Source: Pantoea phytobeneficialis
GTDB taxonomy: Bacteria > Pseudomonadota > Gammaproteobacteria > Enterobacterales > Enterobacteriaceae
Length of the DNA: 56,555 bases
Direction: 5' to 3'
Assembly (NCBI RefSeq): GCF_009728735.1
Contig: NZ_CP024636.1
Location: 1,622,961-1,679,515, forward strand
Shown: in pieces, positions 17,556-27,215 of the stretch
Layout of the letters: each line of letters begins with the position of its first letter
Position numbering within the stretch: position 1 is the first letter of the stretch
Notes under the pieces: model-generated
What the model was told of the DNA's origin: nothing
The model's input: the letters and a program-made list of their open reading frames with translations, nothing else
Database searches by the model: none
Translations under genes and position numbers: made by a program

Positions 17556-17807
17556 ATGATGAATAAAGACGAGATTTACCAGGAAGTTGCGGCGCTGCTG
17601 ACCTCATTGTTTGAAATTGATGCTGACGACATTCGTCCGGATGCGCGTCTGTATGAGGACCTCGAACTCGACAGCATTGATGCCGTCGATATGGTGGTGC
17701 ACCTGCAAAAACGTACTGGTCGCAAGATCAAACCGGAAATTTTCCGCTCGGTGCGTACCGTGCAGGATGTGGTGGATGCCGTTGACCAATTGATGCGTGA
17801 AGCCTGA
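17556..17807 (+). CDS. apeF: Acyl carrier protein ApeF
   Basis: An 83-residue second acyl carrier protein, motif YEDLELDSIDAVDMVVHLQK with the attachment serine in DSID. Start ATG ATG at 17556/17559 lies shortly after GAGAGCGG. It differs clearly in sequence from ApeE, consistent with separate roles (for example starter-unit versus extender loading), as in other aryl polyene systems with two carriers. Confidence 0.9.
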   Translation: MMNKDEIYQEVAALLTSLFEIDADDIRPDARLYEDLELDSIDAVDMVVHLQKRTGRKIKPEIFRSVRTVQDVVDAVDQLMREA

Positions 17808-17814
17808 GAACAAA

Positions 17815-18375
17815 ATGCGTGCGGCACTGCGTCTGCTGAATGGCATCGCCCTGCTCGCATGGCCGTTGCTGGTCTGGCTGGCGCTGACGTATCCGCACTG
17901 GCGCACCTTGTTGTTGGTGCTTGCCGTGCTGTTTGTGCTGCGCGGCTGGAGCTTACGTAAGTCTCACGGTGCCCTGGCGCGAGGTGGGTTGTTGCTGGCG
18001 CTGGTAGGAAGCCTGCTGTGTCTCGCCAGCCTGGTGCTACGCCAGCAACATCTGTTGCTGTGGTATCCGGTGGTGGTCAATGCCCTGATGTTGCTGCTGT
18101 TTGGCACGTCATTATGGCGAGGCATGCCGCTGGTGGAACGCATCGCCCGGTTACGTGAACCGCAGCTACCGCCTCGTGCTGTGCGCTACACCCGACATGT
18201 GACTCAGGTGTGGTGCCTTTTTTTTGTTTTTAACGGCAGCGTGGCGTTAATGACCTGCCTGCGGGCGGATCTCGCGCTATGGACACTCTGGAATGGATGC
18301 ATCAGTTATCTGCTGATGGGAATGCTGATGGGCGGCGAATGGCTGCTGCGTCAGCGGATGAGGAAACAGGCATGA
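17815..18375 (+). CDS. apeG: ApeG-like inner-membrane protein (COG4648 type)
   Basis: A 186-residue protein made almost entirely of hydrophobic helices with Leu-rich stretches such as LLVLAVLFVLRGWSLRK. ATG 17815 is chosen; an in-frame GTG at 17797, overlapping the end of apeF, would add six residues. Members of this family are found in aryl polyene clusters but have no assigned activity. It overlaps apeH by four bases (ATGA). Confidence 0.75.
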   Translation: MRAALRLLNGIALLAWPLLVWLALTYPHWRTLLLVLAVLFVLRGWSLRKSHGALARGGLLLALVGSLLCLASLVLRQQHLLLWYPVVVNALMLLLFGTSLWRGMPLVERIARLREPQLPPRAVRYTRHVTQVWCLFFVFNGSVALMTCLRADLALWTLWNGCISYLLMGMLMGGEWLLRQRMRKQA

Positions 18376-19700
18376 ACGTACAGCCCATCGCCAGCTGGCT
18401 CAACGCAGAGGATCGCCTGGTGGCCTGGCAGGGTCAGCAGGAATATCGCTTATCCACGCTGCGCCAACAGGTGATTGCGTTATCTGCACGCATTAAGACG
18501 CAGCCGGGACAACATTGGGCGTTGTGCTTTGACAACAGTTATCACTTCACCGTCGCCCTGCTGGCGTTATGGCATCTGGGGAAAACCCCGGTGATCCCGG
18601 GTCATTGCCGGGCAGCACAACTGGAAGAGATGGCGGCCAATATTGATGGGGTGATCAGCGATATGCCGCTGACCATTTCGTTGCCGCATCTGCTTTGGGA
18701 TGGCGCGCAGGCGGAAGGGGAGCTGACTGCGATTGCCGCTGACGCAACCCTGGTGTTGTTTACTTCTGGCTCAACAGGAACGCCACGTCCGGTGGTGAAA
18801 TCCGTTCGCGCGCTGGACCTTGAAGCGCAATGGCTGGCCACGTTGTGGGGAGAGCGCCTGCAACACAGCCATGTCATTGCCTCCGTCAGCCATCAGCATC
18901 TCTATGGCCTGAGTTTCCGAATCGTGTTGCCAATGGCACTGGGTTTACCCTTTGCCGCGCAGCAGTTGTTTTACAGTGAACAGCTCGCTGATCAGACCCC
19001 TACACGCCGTTATGCGTTTATCAGCAGCCCGGCGTTTTTACGTCGACTGGACGCGTCACTGCATCTGCCGCGCTGTGCGTTAATCGTTTCCGCCGGCGGG
19101 GCGTTACCCTGGCCCGATGCACAGCGCACGCAGCAATGGTTGGGTTGTAGCGTCGATGAGATCTATGGCAGCACTGAAACCGGCGTGATTGCCTGGCGTT
19201 ATCTCAGTGCCGGGCAGACGCCGTGGCAATGTTTCCCGGCAGTAGAACTTTGTCGTCAGGAAAATGCGCACTGGCGTGTGTTCTCCCCGTTGCTGGAAAC
19301 ACCCGCAGGTTGTGCGCTGGACGACCGTATCCTGCCGCAGTCGGAGGGGCGATTTCAACTGGCTGGCCGCCAGGATCGGGTGGTAAAAATCGAAGATAAG
19401 CGCGTCTCACTGAGCGAAATCGAACGACGTCTGTTGGATTTGCCGGGTGTGAACGATGCGGCAGCGCTGGCGATCCAGCGTCATGGTCGCCAGGCGATTG
19501 GCGTGGTGCTGGCAATCACACAGCTTCCTGAACCCGCTGCGCTGTCACACTGCAAACAGCGTTGGAGACAGGCGCTGCAACCCTGGCTGGAGCCGGTGGC
19601 GATGCCTCGCTACTGGCGTGTAGTGACGACCATCCCGGTTACCGCGCAAAGTAAGCGCGCCTGGCCGCAAATTGAGGAGCTTTTTCATGTTGCCGATTGA
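18372..19700 (+). CDS. apeH: Acyl-activating (AMP-binding) enzyme ApeH
   Basis: A 442-residue member of the ANL adenylating superfamily. It carries the phosphate-binding loop LVLFTSGSTGTPRPVVKS, the EIYGSTETGVIAWR adenine motif and, near the C-terminus, GRQDRVVKIEDKRVSL. It is expected to activate the aromatic starter (4-hydroxybenzoate in known aryl polyenes) and load it onto a carrier protein. ATG 18372 overlaps the apeG stop. The 3' end overlaps apeI by 14 bases. Confidence 0.85.
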   Translation: MNVQPIASWLNAEDRLVAWQGQQEYRLSTLRQQVIALSARIKTQPGQHWALCFDNSYHFTVALLALWHLGKTPVIPGHCRAAQLEEMAANIDGVISDMPLTISLPHLLWDGAQAEGELTAIAADATLVLFTSGSTGTPRPVVKSVRALDLEAQWLATLWGERLQHSHVIASVSHQHLYGLSFRIVLPMALGLPFAAQQLFYSEQLADQTPTRRYAFISSPAFLRRLDASLHLPRCALIVSAGGALPWPDAQRTQQWLGCSVDEIYGSTETGVIAWRYLSAGQTPWQCFPAVELCRQENAHWRVFSPLLETPAGCALDDRILPQSEGRFQLAGRQDRVVKIEDKRVSLSEIERRLLDLPGVNDAAALAIQRHGRQAIGVVLAITQLPEPAALSHCKQRWRQALQPWLEPVAMPRYWRVVTTIPVTAQSKRAWPQIEELFHVAD

Positions 19701-20034
19701 ACTTGATGTGCAGCAACAGGAGACAGCGCTGACGCTGCGATTACGTGTACCTGGCGACCTGCTATGGTTTCAGGGCCATTTTCCGACGCTCCCTATTTTA
19801 CCCGGTGTGGCGCAACTCGATTGGGTGCTCTATTACGGGCTGACGCGTCTGGTGCCAGGCAAAGCCTTCTCGTCGATTGAGAACATCAAGTTTCAGCAGC
19901 CGGTGCCACCGGACGCTGAACTGGAACTCCAGCTCAACTGGCAGGCAGAGAAATCCCTGCTCAGTTTTCAATATCGGTTACTGTCTGACGGCGCCCAACC
20001 TATCGCCAGCAGTGGGAAGATTCGCCTGTGCTGA
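19687..20034 (+). CDS. apeI: Hotdog dehydratase ApeI
   Basis: A 115-residue single-hotdog protein with the FabA/FabZ-like active-site phrase WFQGHFPTLPILPGVAQLDW, where the His of GHFP is the likely catalytic residue. It removes water from the 3-hydroxyacyl intermediate during polyene growth, probably together with ApeP. The start ATG 19687 has GAGGAG upstream and lies within the end of apeH. Confidence 0.85.
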   Translation: MLPIELDVQQQETALTLRLRVPGDLLWFQGHFPTLPILPGVAQLDWVLYYGLTRLVPGKAFSSIENIKFQQPVPPDAELELQLNWQAEKSLLSFQYRLLSDGAQPIASSGKIRLC

Positions 20035-21722
20035 GTGAACCTTTTTCTCCCTGTGTGCTGATCCCTTGCTATAACCACGGCGCGATGCTGGCGTCGGTGT
20101 TGCAACGTCTGGCACCGTTTAATTTGCCAATTATCATCGTGGATGATGGCAGCAATGCTCAAACCCGCCAGCTGATTGATGATCTCAACGCGCCCGATCT
20201 GCATGTCCATCGGTTGTCAGCCAATCAAGGTAAGGGTGCCGCGGTGATCGCTGGAATGCGCGTTGCCGCAGCCAGAGGATACAGCCATGCATTACAGCTG
20301 GATGCGGACGGTCAACATCAGGTGGAAGACACGCCCCGTATGCTGGAGGAGGCACGGCGCTATCCGCACAGCCTGATTTCCGGTCAGCCGCTGTATGATG
20401 CCTCGATTCCTAAGTCACGTTTATATGGCCGCTACATCACCCATTTTTGGGTCTGGATAGAGACGCTCTCGTTTTCGTTAAAAGACAGCATGTGTGGCTT
20501 CCGCGTCTATCCGCTGGTGCCATCGCTGGCGTTATGCGATCGCCAGCCGATTGGGCAGCGGATGGATTTTGATACAGAAATTATGGTGCGCCTTTACTGG
20601 CAGGGTACGCCGAGCCGCTTTCTGTCCACGCGCGTGACCTATCCGGTAACCGGTGTGTCGCATTTTGATGCGTTGCACGACAATCTGCGCATCTCGTGGA
20701 TGCACACCCGTTTATTCTTCGGCATGCTGCCGCGCATCCCACAGTTGCTCCGTCAGCGGGGCAGTGACCGCCATTGGTCGGCAACCCCGGAACGTCGGGG
20801 TCAATGGGGGCTGCGGTTTATGTTGTGGTTGTATCAACATGCCGGGCGGGGACCTTTTGTGCTGCTGCTGTGGCCGGTGGTTGCGGTGTACTGGCTCAGC
20901 GGACGCCATGCGCGCGCGGCGTCACAGCAGTGGCTGGCAAAGATTCAGCGCTGTGCGCAACAGCAACATCTCAGGTTGCCTGCACCCCTCAATAGCTACC
21001 GCCATTTTCTGCGCTTCGGTTACAGCATGCTGGATAAGGTGGCGAGCTGGCGCGGTGATGTGCAGTGGGGACGTGATATTGATTTCGCACCAGGGGCGGA
21101 AGCGGTCATTCGTGCCGCCGATGGCAAAGGGCATCTGATCCTGGCTTCACATCTGGGCGATATCGAAGCGTGCCGCGCCATGGCGAAGCAGGTCAGCGGC
21201 CTGGTGATCAACGCATTGGTGTTTACCGATAACGCGCAACGCTTTCGCGAAGTGCTGGAAAGTATCGCGCCGCAGGCAGGGGTTAATCTGATGCCGGTCA
21301 CCGATATGGGTCCGGATACAGCGATCCTGCTGCAACAAAAACTGGACGCCGGAGAGTGGGTGGCGATTGTTGGCGATCGCACAGCGGTCAATCGCCAGCG
21401 TGGCGGTGAGCGACGCGTGATCTGGAGTGAATTTCTCGGCCAGCCAGCACCGTTCCCACAGGGACCGTTTTTACTGGCAGCCGCGCTACGTTGTCCGGTT
21501 TTGCTGATGTTTGCCTTGCAGCAGCATGGCAAATTACGGGTGTATTGCGAAAACTTTGCCTCCCCTTTATCTCTGCCCCGTGCCACTCGTCAGCAGGCAT
21601 TGCAGCAGGCGGTGGATCGCTATGCGCAACGTCTGGAGCATCACGCCTTTCTGGCTCCGCTGGACTGGTTCAATTTTTATGATTTCTGGAGCTTACCGGG
21701 AGAGGAGAGTCGCGATGAGTGA
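20028..21722 (+). CDS. apeJ: Two-domain glycosyltransferase / LpxL-like acyltransferase ApeJ
   Basis: A 564-residue fusion. Residues 5-235 are a GT2 glycosyltransferase (PCYNHGAMLASVLQRL, IIIVDDGS, DxD in LQLDADGQHQVED). After a hydrophobic linker, residues 310-560 form an LpxL/HtrB-like acyltransferase with the HX4E box in ILASHLGDIEACR. A sugar transferase and an acyltransferase in one chain suggest assembly of a glycolipid anchor for the polyene. The start is GTG 20028, overlapping the apeI stop. Other aryl polyene clusters carry the same fusion. Confidence 0.85.
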   Translation: MLSEPFSPCVLIPCYNHGAMLASVLQRLAPFNLPIIIVDDGSNAQTRQLIDDLNAPDLHVHRLSANQGKGAAVIAGMRVAAARGYSHALQLDADGQHQVEDTPRMLEEARRYPHSLISGQPLYDASIPKSRLYGRYITHFWVWIETLSFSLKDSMCGFRVYPLVPSLALCDRQPIGQRMDFDTEIMVRLYWQGTPSRFLSTRVTYPVTGVSHFDALHDNLRISWMHTRLFFGMLPRIPQLLRQRGSDRHWSATPERRGQWGLRFMLWLYQHAGRGPFVLLLWPVVAVYWLSGRHARAASQQWLAKIQRCAQQQHLRLPAPLNSYRHFLRFGYSMLDKVASWRGDVQWGRDIDFAPGAEAVIRAADGKGHLILASHLGDIEACRAMAKQVSGLVINALVFTDNAQRFREVLESIAPQAGVNLMPVTDMGPDTAILLQQKLDAGEWVAIVGDRTAVNRQRGGERRVIWSEFLGQPAPFPQGPFLLAAALRCPVLLMFALQQHGKLRVYCENFASPLSLPRATRQQALQQAVDRYAQRLEHHAFLAPLDWFNFYDFWSLPGEESRDE

Positions 21723-22131
21723 GTCGAACCACCGTGCCGAGGTGGAAATTGTGGTTTCGTTTAACGACTGCGACCCAATGGGAGTGGTATGGCACGGCCA
21801 TTATTTCCGCTTTTTTGAAGCGGCACGCGAGGCGTTGTTGCGCAGCGTGAATTACAGCTACCACGAGATGGCGGCCAGTGGCTACGTCTGGCCGGTGGTA
21901 GATACGCGGGTGAAATACCGTCAGCCACTGCGCTGCGAAGAGCGCATTCGGGTCAGCGCGACCATCGTGGAATATGAAAACCGTTTGCGGATTGATTACC
22001 ACATCCACAATGCCGCCGGACAACTGACCACCAAAGCCCACACCATTCAGGTGGCGGTGGATCAGGCCACGCAGGAAATGTGTTTTGTCTCGCCCGCCAT
22101 ATTGTTTGAACGTCTGGGGGTACAACCGTGA
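21715..22131 (+). CDS. apeK: 4-hydroxybenzoyl-CoA-thioesterase-like hotdog enzyme ApeK
   Basis: 138 residues. The motif SFNDCDPMGVVWHGHYFRFF, with the catalytic Asp before P-M-G, is typical of 4HBT/YbgC thioesterases. ATG 21715 is chosen because it follows GGAGAGGAG and begins the family domain; the frame is open upstream inside apeJ. It probably hydrolyses or edits acyl-thioesters in aryl polyene synthesis. It overlaps both neighbours. Confidence 0.85.
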   Translation: MSESNHRAEVEIVVSFNDCDPMGVVWHGHYFRFFEAAREALLRSVNYSYHEMAASGYVWPVVDTRVKYRQPLRCEERIRVSATIVEYENRLRIDYHIHNAAGQLTTKAHTIQVAVDQATQEMCFVSPAILFERLGVQP

Positions 22132-22739
22132 AACGATTTTTGCTGACGTTGCTGTTGTTGTGGAACGTCGCCGCGCATGCGGTGACCCTTGAGCAACTGC
22201 AACAACGTTTTGCCAGTCAGCCGGTTATTCGTGCCAACTTCGTTCAGGTACGCACCATCGCCGGAATGGCGCAGCCGTTGGTCTCACGCGGACAGTTGCT
22301 GATTGCCCAACAGCAAGGGCTGTGGTGGCAACAGAATACGCCTTTCCCGATGACGCTGATTCTGGATGATAAACGCATGGTGCAAAGCATGAGCGGTCAA
22401 CCGCCACAGGTGATCACGGCTGAAAGCAACCCACAAATGTTCCAGTTTAATCATCTGCTACGCGCCCTGTTCCAGGCTGATGAAAAAGTGTTGAAAGAGA
22501 ATTTCACCCTCGATTTTCAGGATAAGGGCAATGAAAACTGGCAACTGGGACTGACGCCGAAAGCGGCACCACTGAATAAAATTTTCAACCGTATCGAGTT
22601 GCAGGGGGGCGCGTATCTTAACCGCATCCAGCTGGACGATAAGCAGGGAGATAAAACCGATATCACCCTGAGCGATACCCGGACCGAACCCGGCCATCTG
22701 ACCGATGAGGAGCGCGCGCGTTTTGCTCCGACACCGTGA
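22128..22739 (+). CDS. apeL: LolA-like periplasmic carrier ApeL
   Basis: 203 residues with a Sec signal peptide (KRFLLTLLLLWNVAAHA). The fold is outer-membrane lipoprotein carrier-like: ANFVQVRTIAGMAQPLVSRG followed by WWQQNTPFPMTLILDDKRMV. It probably carries the lipid-linked aryl polyene across the periplasm. The gene overlaps apeM by 35 bases, an unusually long overlap that ties their translation together. Confidence 0.85.
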   Translation: MKRFLLTLLLLWNVAAHAVTLEQLQQRFASQPVIRANFVQVRTIAGMAQPLVSRGQLLIAQQQGLWWQQNTPFPMTLILDDKRMVQSMSGQPPQVITAESNPQMFQFNHLLRALFQADEKVLKENFTLDFQDKGNENWQLGLTPKAAPLNKIFNRIELQGGAYLNRIQLDDKQGDKTDITLSDTRTEPGHLTDEERARFAPTP

Positions 22740-25026
22740 AAAAAATCTGGCGCTGGTGTGGTTGACGGTCTGCCTGGCGCTGGCTATCGCATTGGCCTGC
22801 CTGTTACCGCGTAGCCAGCTAAACAGCAGCGTGCTGGCGCTGTTGCCGCAGCAGAATCTCGGCCAGGCTCCTGCCGAGATTCAGCAGGCTTTTATGCAAC
22901 GTCTGGATCGTCAGCTGGTCTGGCTGGTGAGCAGTAACGCCGATGACGGTGATGCCGTGGCGGCCTGGTGGCAGGCGCAGCTCAAGGCTTTACCGGAACT
23001 GAAGCAAGTCAGTGGCGCAATGGACGATCTGCAAATGCAGCGCTGGGGTGCCTTCGCCTGGCAGAATCGCAATGGTTTGATTGACGACGCCACGCGTGCG
23101 CGGCTGCAAAGCGGCGGGGCAGACCAGGCAGACTGGATTCTGGCGCAACTGTTTTCCGCTTTCGCCGGCGTGAGCAGCCAGGAGTTACAGCACGATCCGC
23201 TGCTGCTGGTGCGTGGGGCGCAGCTGGCCTTACAGCAAAATGCCAGCAAAATGGTGCTGCACAATGGCTGGTTGACGGTGAATGACCCACAGCAGCGGCG
23301 CTGGTATTTTTTGCACGGCGAGCTGGACAGCAATGCCTTCAGTATCCGGCAAAGTCATCAACTGGTGACGGCACTCAACCAACTGGAGCAGCAACTGAAA
23401 ACGCGCTGGCCGGATGCCCGGCTGTTGACGCGGGGCACGGTGTTATTTAGCGATGATGCCAGCCAGCGCGCGCAGCATGATGTCGAGACGTTGGGGAGTG
23501 CGACGCTGGCGGGATTGTTGCTGCTGATCTGGCTGGTGTTCCGATCGCTGCGACCACTCGCGTTGTGCGCATTGTCGGTGGCGATTGGCGCGATGGCGGG
23601 GACGGTAGCGACCTTGCTCTGTTTTGGCGAGTTGCATCTCACCACGCTGGTGATGAGCCTGAGTATTGTTGGCATTTCAGCGGATTACACCCTGTACTAC
23701 CTGACCGAGCGCATGGTGCACGGCAACGAGGCATCGCCCTGGCAAAGTTTGCAGAAGGTGCGCGCCACCCTGCTGCTGGCGCTGGCCACCACGGCTATCG
23801 CCTGGCTGCTGATGCTGCTGGCACCCTTTCCCGGTCTGCGCCAGTTGGCGGTATTCGCCGCCAGTGGCCTGAGTGCTTCCTGCCTGACGGTGATCTGCTT
23901 CTACCCCTGGCTGGTGCGGGGGCTGCCGGTGCGCCCGATCCCCGGCATGGTGTGGCTGGCCCGCTGGCTCGCTGCCTGGCGACGCCAGCGGGTGCTGATG
24001 TGGGGATTACCGGCACTGGTCGCCATGTATGCACTGCTCGGTATCCTGCAACTGCGGGTGGATGATGATATTGCCCATCTGCAAAGCGCACCGCAGCAGC
24101 TACTGGCCCAGGATCGGCAACTGGCGCAGCTTACCGGGCAGCAGGCCGATCAAACCTGGTTTGTGGTGTGGGGGGATAACCCGCAGCAAACGCTGCAACG
24201 GGTGAGCGAGCTGGCTCCTGCGTTACAGCAGGCCCGGCAGCACCGATGGCTGGAAGGGTATCGTATCCTGCCACTTAACTCGCTGGCACGACAGCAGCAG
24301 GATTTGACCTTGCTGGCACAAGCAGCCCCCACCATTACGGCACGGCTGAAGCAAGCGGGCGTGACGCTGGCAGAAGCCGATCTGCACGCCATGCCAGTGA
24401 CGCCGGAAAACTGGCTGGCAAGTCCGTTGAGTGAAGGCTGGCGTTTATTGTGGCTGTCGCTGCCGGATGGACGCAGCAGCGTGTTGGTGCCGGTGAATGG
24501 TGTGCGTGACAGTGCGGCGCTGGCACAACTGGCGGCGCAACAACCTGGTGTCAGCTGGGTTGATCGCAAAGCCAGCTATGACCAGCTGTTTGGTTTCTGG
24601 CGCACATTATTGAGCGGGCTGTTGGCGTTAGCGTTGCTATTGATCACCCTGAGTTATGTGATACGGCTGGGGTTGAAAGCTGGCTTGCGTAGCGCGTTAC
24701 CTTCCTGGCTTTCGCTAGCGGCGGCACTGGCGACGCTTGGCTGGATTGGGGCCAGTCTCAATCTTTTTGCCTTGCTGGCTCTGATCCTGGTGCTGGGTAT
24801 CGGCATCAATTACACGCTGTTCTTCAGTAACCCGCGCGGCACACCGCTGACTTCAATGCTGGCAGTGACGCTGGCAATGATGACGACGTTGCTGACGCTG
24901 GGCATGTTGGTGTTCAGCAGCACCAGCGCCATCAGTAGCTTTGGTGTGGTGCTGTGCAGTGGCATCTTCTGCGCATTCTTACTGGCGCCACTGGCGCTGG
25001 CCCCCCGGAAAAGGAAGCAATCATGA
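22705..25026 (+). CDS. apeM: MMPL/RND-type exporter ApeM
   Basis: 773 residues with the RND layout. There is one N-terminal helix and a large periplasmic domain (about 40-245). A helix bundle follows with the MMPL-type segment SLSIVGISADYTLYYLTERM. A second periplasmic domain (about 450-640) and a second bundle come next, with LALILVLGIGINYTLFFSNP. It is expected to move the aryl polyene lipid out of the inner membrane to the LolA-like protein ApeL. Confidence 0.87.
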   Translation: MRSARVLLRHREKNLALVWLTVCLALAIALACLLPRSQLNSSVLALLPQQNLGQAPAEIQQAFMQRLDRQLVWLVSSNADDGDAVAAWWQAQLKALPELKQVSGAMDDLQMQRWGAFAWQNRNGLIDDATRARLQSGGADQADWILAQLFSAFAGVSSQELQHDPLLLVRGAQLALQQNASKMVLHNGWLTVNDPQQRRWYFLHGELDSNAFSIRQSHQLVTALNQLEQQLKTRWPDARLLTRGTVLFSDDASQRAQHDVETLGSATLAGLLLLIWLVFRSLRPLALCALSVAIGAMAGTVATLLCFGELHLTTLVMSLSIVGISADYTLYYLTERMVHGNEASPWQSLQKVRATLLLALATTAIAWLLMLLAPFPGLRQLAVFAASGLSASCLTVICFYPWLVRGLPVRPIPGMVWLARWLAAWRRQRVLMWGLPALVAMYALLGILQLRVDDDIAHLQSAPQQLLAQDRQLAQLTGQQADQTWFVVWGDNPQQTLQRVSELAPALQQARQHRWLEGYRILPLNSLARQQQDLTLLAQAAPTITARLKQAGVTLAEADLHAMPVTPENWLASPLSEGWRLLWLSLPDGRSSVLVPVNGVRDSAALAQLAAQQPGVSWVDRKASYDQLFGFWRTLLSGLLALALLLITLSYVIRLGLKAGLRSALPSWLSLAAALATLGWIGASLNLFALLALILVLGIGINYTLFFSNPRGTPLTSMLAVTLAMMTTLLTLGMLVFSSTSAISSFGVVLCSGIFCAFLLAPLALAPRKRKQS

Positions 25027-25595
25027 ACAAGGGCCTGATTTTTCTGCTGATCGCACTGTTGCTGGGTGGCTGTGCCCGTCAGAAAGATCCCACTCATCGG
25101 CCAACGGCGTGGCTCAAACCGGGGGTACGCGTCACGCTACCGGCTCCGGGGATTACACCGGCTTTCGAACAGCAGCAGCTGTTAACCGGTCACGTTAAAG
25201 GGAAAACGCAATCGTTGCTGGTGCTGTTGGCGGCGGATGAGCAACATATCAGCCTTGCCGGGTTATCGTCGCTCGGCATTCGTCTGTTCCGCGTCACGTA
25301 TGATGCGACCGGCATTCATACCCAACAGATGATGGCGCTGCCGGAGATGCCGCCCGCCAGCCAGGTGTTGGCAGATATTATGCTGAGCCACTGGCCGATC
25401 AGCGCCTGGCAGCCACAATTACCTCAAGGCTGGCAGTTGCAGGATATTGGCGATCGTCGCGAGCTGCGTGATCCATCCGGTACGGTGGTGACGTTGATCC
25501 GTTATATGCAACGTGGCACGCAACGTGAGCCGATCAGCATTGATCAGCGCGCTTTTGGTTATCAAATTCAGATTCAACACCTGGACGCATCATGA
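25023..25595 (+). CDS. apeN: ApeN-like lipoprotein
   Basis: 190 residues starting MNKGLIFLLIALLLGGCARQ, with lipobox LGGC. ATG 25023 overlaps the apeM stop by four bases. The mature part is about 170 residues with a beta-rich pattern (VRVTLPAPGITPAFEQQQLL, LADIMLSHWPISAWQPQLP) like the DUF3261-type lipoproteins of aryl polyene clusters. Placed next to the exporter and the LolA-like carrier, it is a good candidate for the outer-membrane receptor, by analogy with LolB. That role is inference. Confidence 0.8.
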   Translation: MNKGLIFLLIALLLGGCARQKDPTHRPTAWLKPGVRVTLPAPGITPAFEQQQLLTGHVKGKTQSLLVLLAADEQHISLAGLSSLGIRLFRVTYDATGIHTQQMMALPEMPPASQVLADIMLSHWPISAWQPQLPQGWQLQDIGDRRELRDPSGTVVTLIRYMQRGTQREPISIDQRAFGYQIQIQHLDAS

Positions 25596-26749
25596 TTTAC
25601 ATCTCGGCTTACGGCATGGTTAATGCACTTGGCAACAGCCTCGAGCAGATCGCTGCCCAATTGCAACAGGGCGAAGCACCGGGGATGCAGCCGCGCGAGA
25701 GCTGGTTGCTGGCGGGGAAACGCTGTTGGGTTGGCGAAGTTCTGGGCGAGCTTCCTACCATCCCCACCGAACTGGCCGCGCATAACACCCGTAACAACCA
25801 ACTGCTGCTGGCTGCGCTGGCGCAGATTCGCCCGGCGGTGGAGGCGGCGGTAGCGCAGTACGGTCGCGATCGTGTGGCAGTGATCCTTGGCACCAGCACC
25901 TCAGGGGTTGATGAGGGGGATCGTCAGGTTAGTGCCGGCTTAAGCGGCTATGACTACCGGATGCAGGAATTGGGCGATCCTTCACGCTTCCTGGCGCATT
26001 ATCTGCAACTGGATGGCCCGGCTTATACCCTCTCCACGGCCTGTTCTTCCAGCGCGCGCGCCATTATTAGCGGCGAGCGCCTGATTGCGGCAGGCCTGGC
26101 GGATGTGGCGTTGGTGGGCGGGGCGGATTCGCTCAGCCGGATGCCGATCAACGGCTTTGCCAGTCTGGAATCACTTTCTGAACACCATTGTGCGCCCTTC
26201 AGCCGCGATCGTGACGGGATCTCGATTGGTGAAGCGGCGGCGTTGTTGTTGTTAACGCGCGAGCCTCAGCCCCTGGCGCTGCTGGGTGTTGGCGAGTCGT
26301 CGGATGCCTGGCATATGTCGGCACCGCACCCGGAAGGTGTGGGAGCAGAACGAGCAATGACAATGGCGTTGCAGCAGGCAGGTTTAGCACCAGAGCAGGT
26401 TGGTTATATCAATTTGCACGGCACCGCGACGCCGTTGAACGATCAGGTGGAAGCCGCCGTGGTGCAGCGGCTGTTTGGTGATCGCGTACCCTGTAGTTCC
26501 ACCAAACACCTCACGGGACATACGTTAGGCGCAGCAGGTGCCACCGAAGCCGCGTTGTCGTTGCTGTTGCTGGAGCAACATTTACCGCTGCCTCCACAGG
26601 ATTTTTCTCGCGCGGAACGCGACACCACCTTAGCGGATTGTGGCCTGATTACCGCACCAGTGCCGCTGGGGCGTCCGGTTATCGCGTCTAATTCATTTGC
26701 TTTTGGCGGGAACAATACCTGCCTGATTACAGGACGCGTCGATGGTTGA
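25592..26749 (+). CDS. apeO: 3-oxoacyl-ACP synthase ApeO
   Basis: 385-residue KAS-II-type ketosynthase with a complete Cys-His-His triad: TACSSSARA, INLHGTATPLND and KHLTGHTLGAAGA. It catalyses the decarboxylative condensations that lengthen the polyene, expected as a heterodimer with ApeC. Overlaps with apeN (four bases) and apeP (eight bases) show it is part of one transcript. Confidence 0.88.
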   Translation: MIYISAYGMVNALGNSLEQIAAQLQQGEAPGMQPRESWLLAGKRCWVGEVLGELPTIPTELAAHNTRNNQLLLAALAQIRPAVEAAVAQYGRDRVAVILGTSTSGVDEGDRQVSAGLSGYDYRMQELGDPSRFLAHYLQLDGPAYTLSTACSSSARAIISGERLIAAGLADVALVGGADSLSRMPINGFASLESLSEHHCAPFSRDRDGISIGEAAALLLLTREPQPLALLGVGESSDAWHMSAPHPEGVGAERAMTMALQQAGLAPEQVGYINLHGTATPLNDQVEAAVVQRLFGDRVPCSSTKHLTGHTLGAAGATEAALSLLLLEQHLPLPPQDFSRAERDTTLADCGLITAPVPLGRPVIASNSFAFGGNNTCLITGRVDG

Positions 26750-27215
26750 TTTTCTGCCGGTAAGTGAATATTTACCGCACCGTGCGCCGATGTTGCTGCT
26801 GGATCGTGTTATCGCAGTCAGTGCTGACCATGTCATCTGCGCAGTGACCATTGACGGGCAGGGCGTACTGGCACCGTTTCTGACGCCGCAAGGGGAGCTG
26901 CCCGCCTGGTTCGGTGTGGAGATCATGGCGCAGACCGTGGGCGTCTGGTCGGGTTTTCATGCCCGGCAGCAGGGGGAAACTCAGATCCGCCCCGGCATGT
27001 TGCTCGGCGGGCGGGGGTATCGCCCGATAGCAGCCACTTTTCCAGCCGGAGCGCATTTGCAGGTGGAGATGCATTTGCTGATGCGTGATGACCGGCTTGG
27101 CAGTTTTGAAGGGAAAATAAGTCATCAGTCTGAGTGTCTGGCGACTGGCCGCCTTAACACTTATCAACCCGATGACGATGAATTACAACGACTATTACAA
27201 GGACATCAGCCATGA
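26742..27215 (+). CDS. apeP: Hotdog dehydratase ApeP
   Basis: 157 residues, FabZ/FabA-like. LPHRAPMLLLDRVIAV carries the catalytic His, and WFGVEIMAQTVGVWSGFHA carries the acidic residue. It is the second dehydratase of the cluster; the studied aryl polyene system uses ApeI and ApeP together. It overlaps apeQ by four bases. Confidence 0.85.
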   Translation: MVDFLPVSEYLPHRAPMLLLDRVIAVSADHVICAVTIDGQGVLAPFLTPQGELPAWFGVEIMAQTVGVWSGFHARQQGETQIRPGMLLGGRGYRPIAATFPAGAHLQVEMHLLMRDDRLGSFEGKISHQSECLATGRLNTYQPDDDELQRLLQGHQP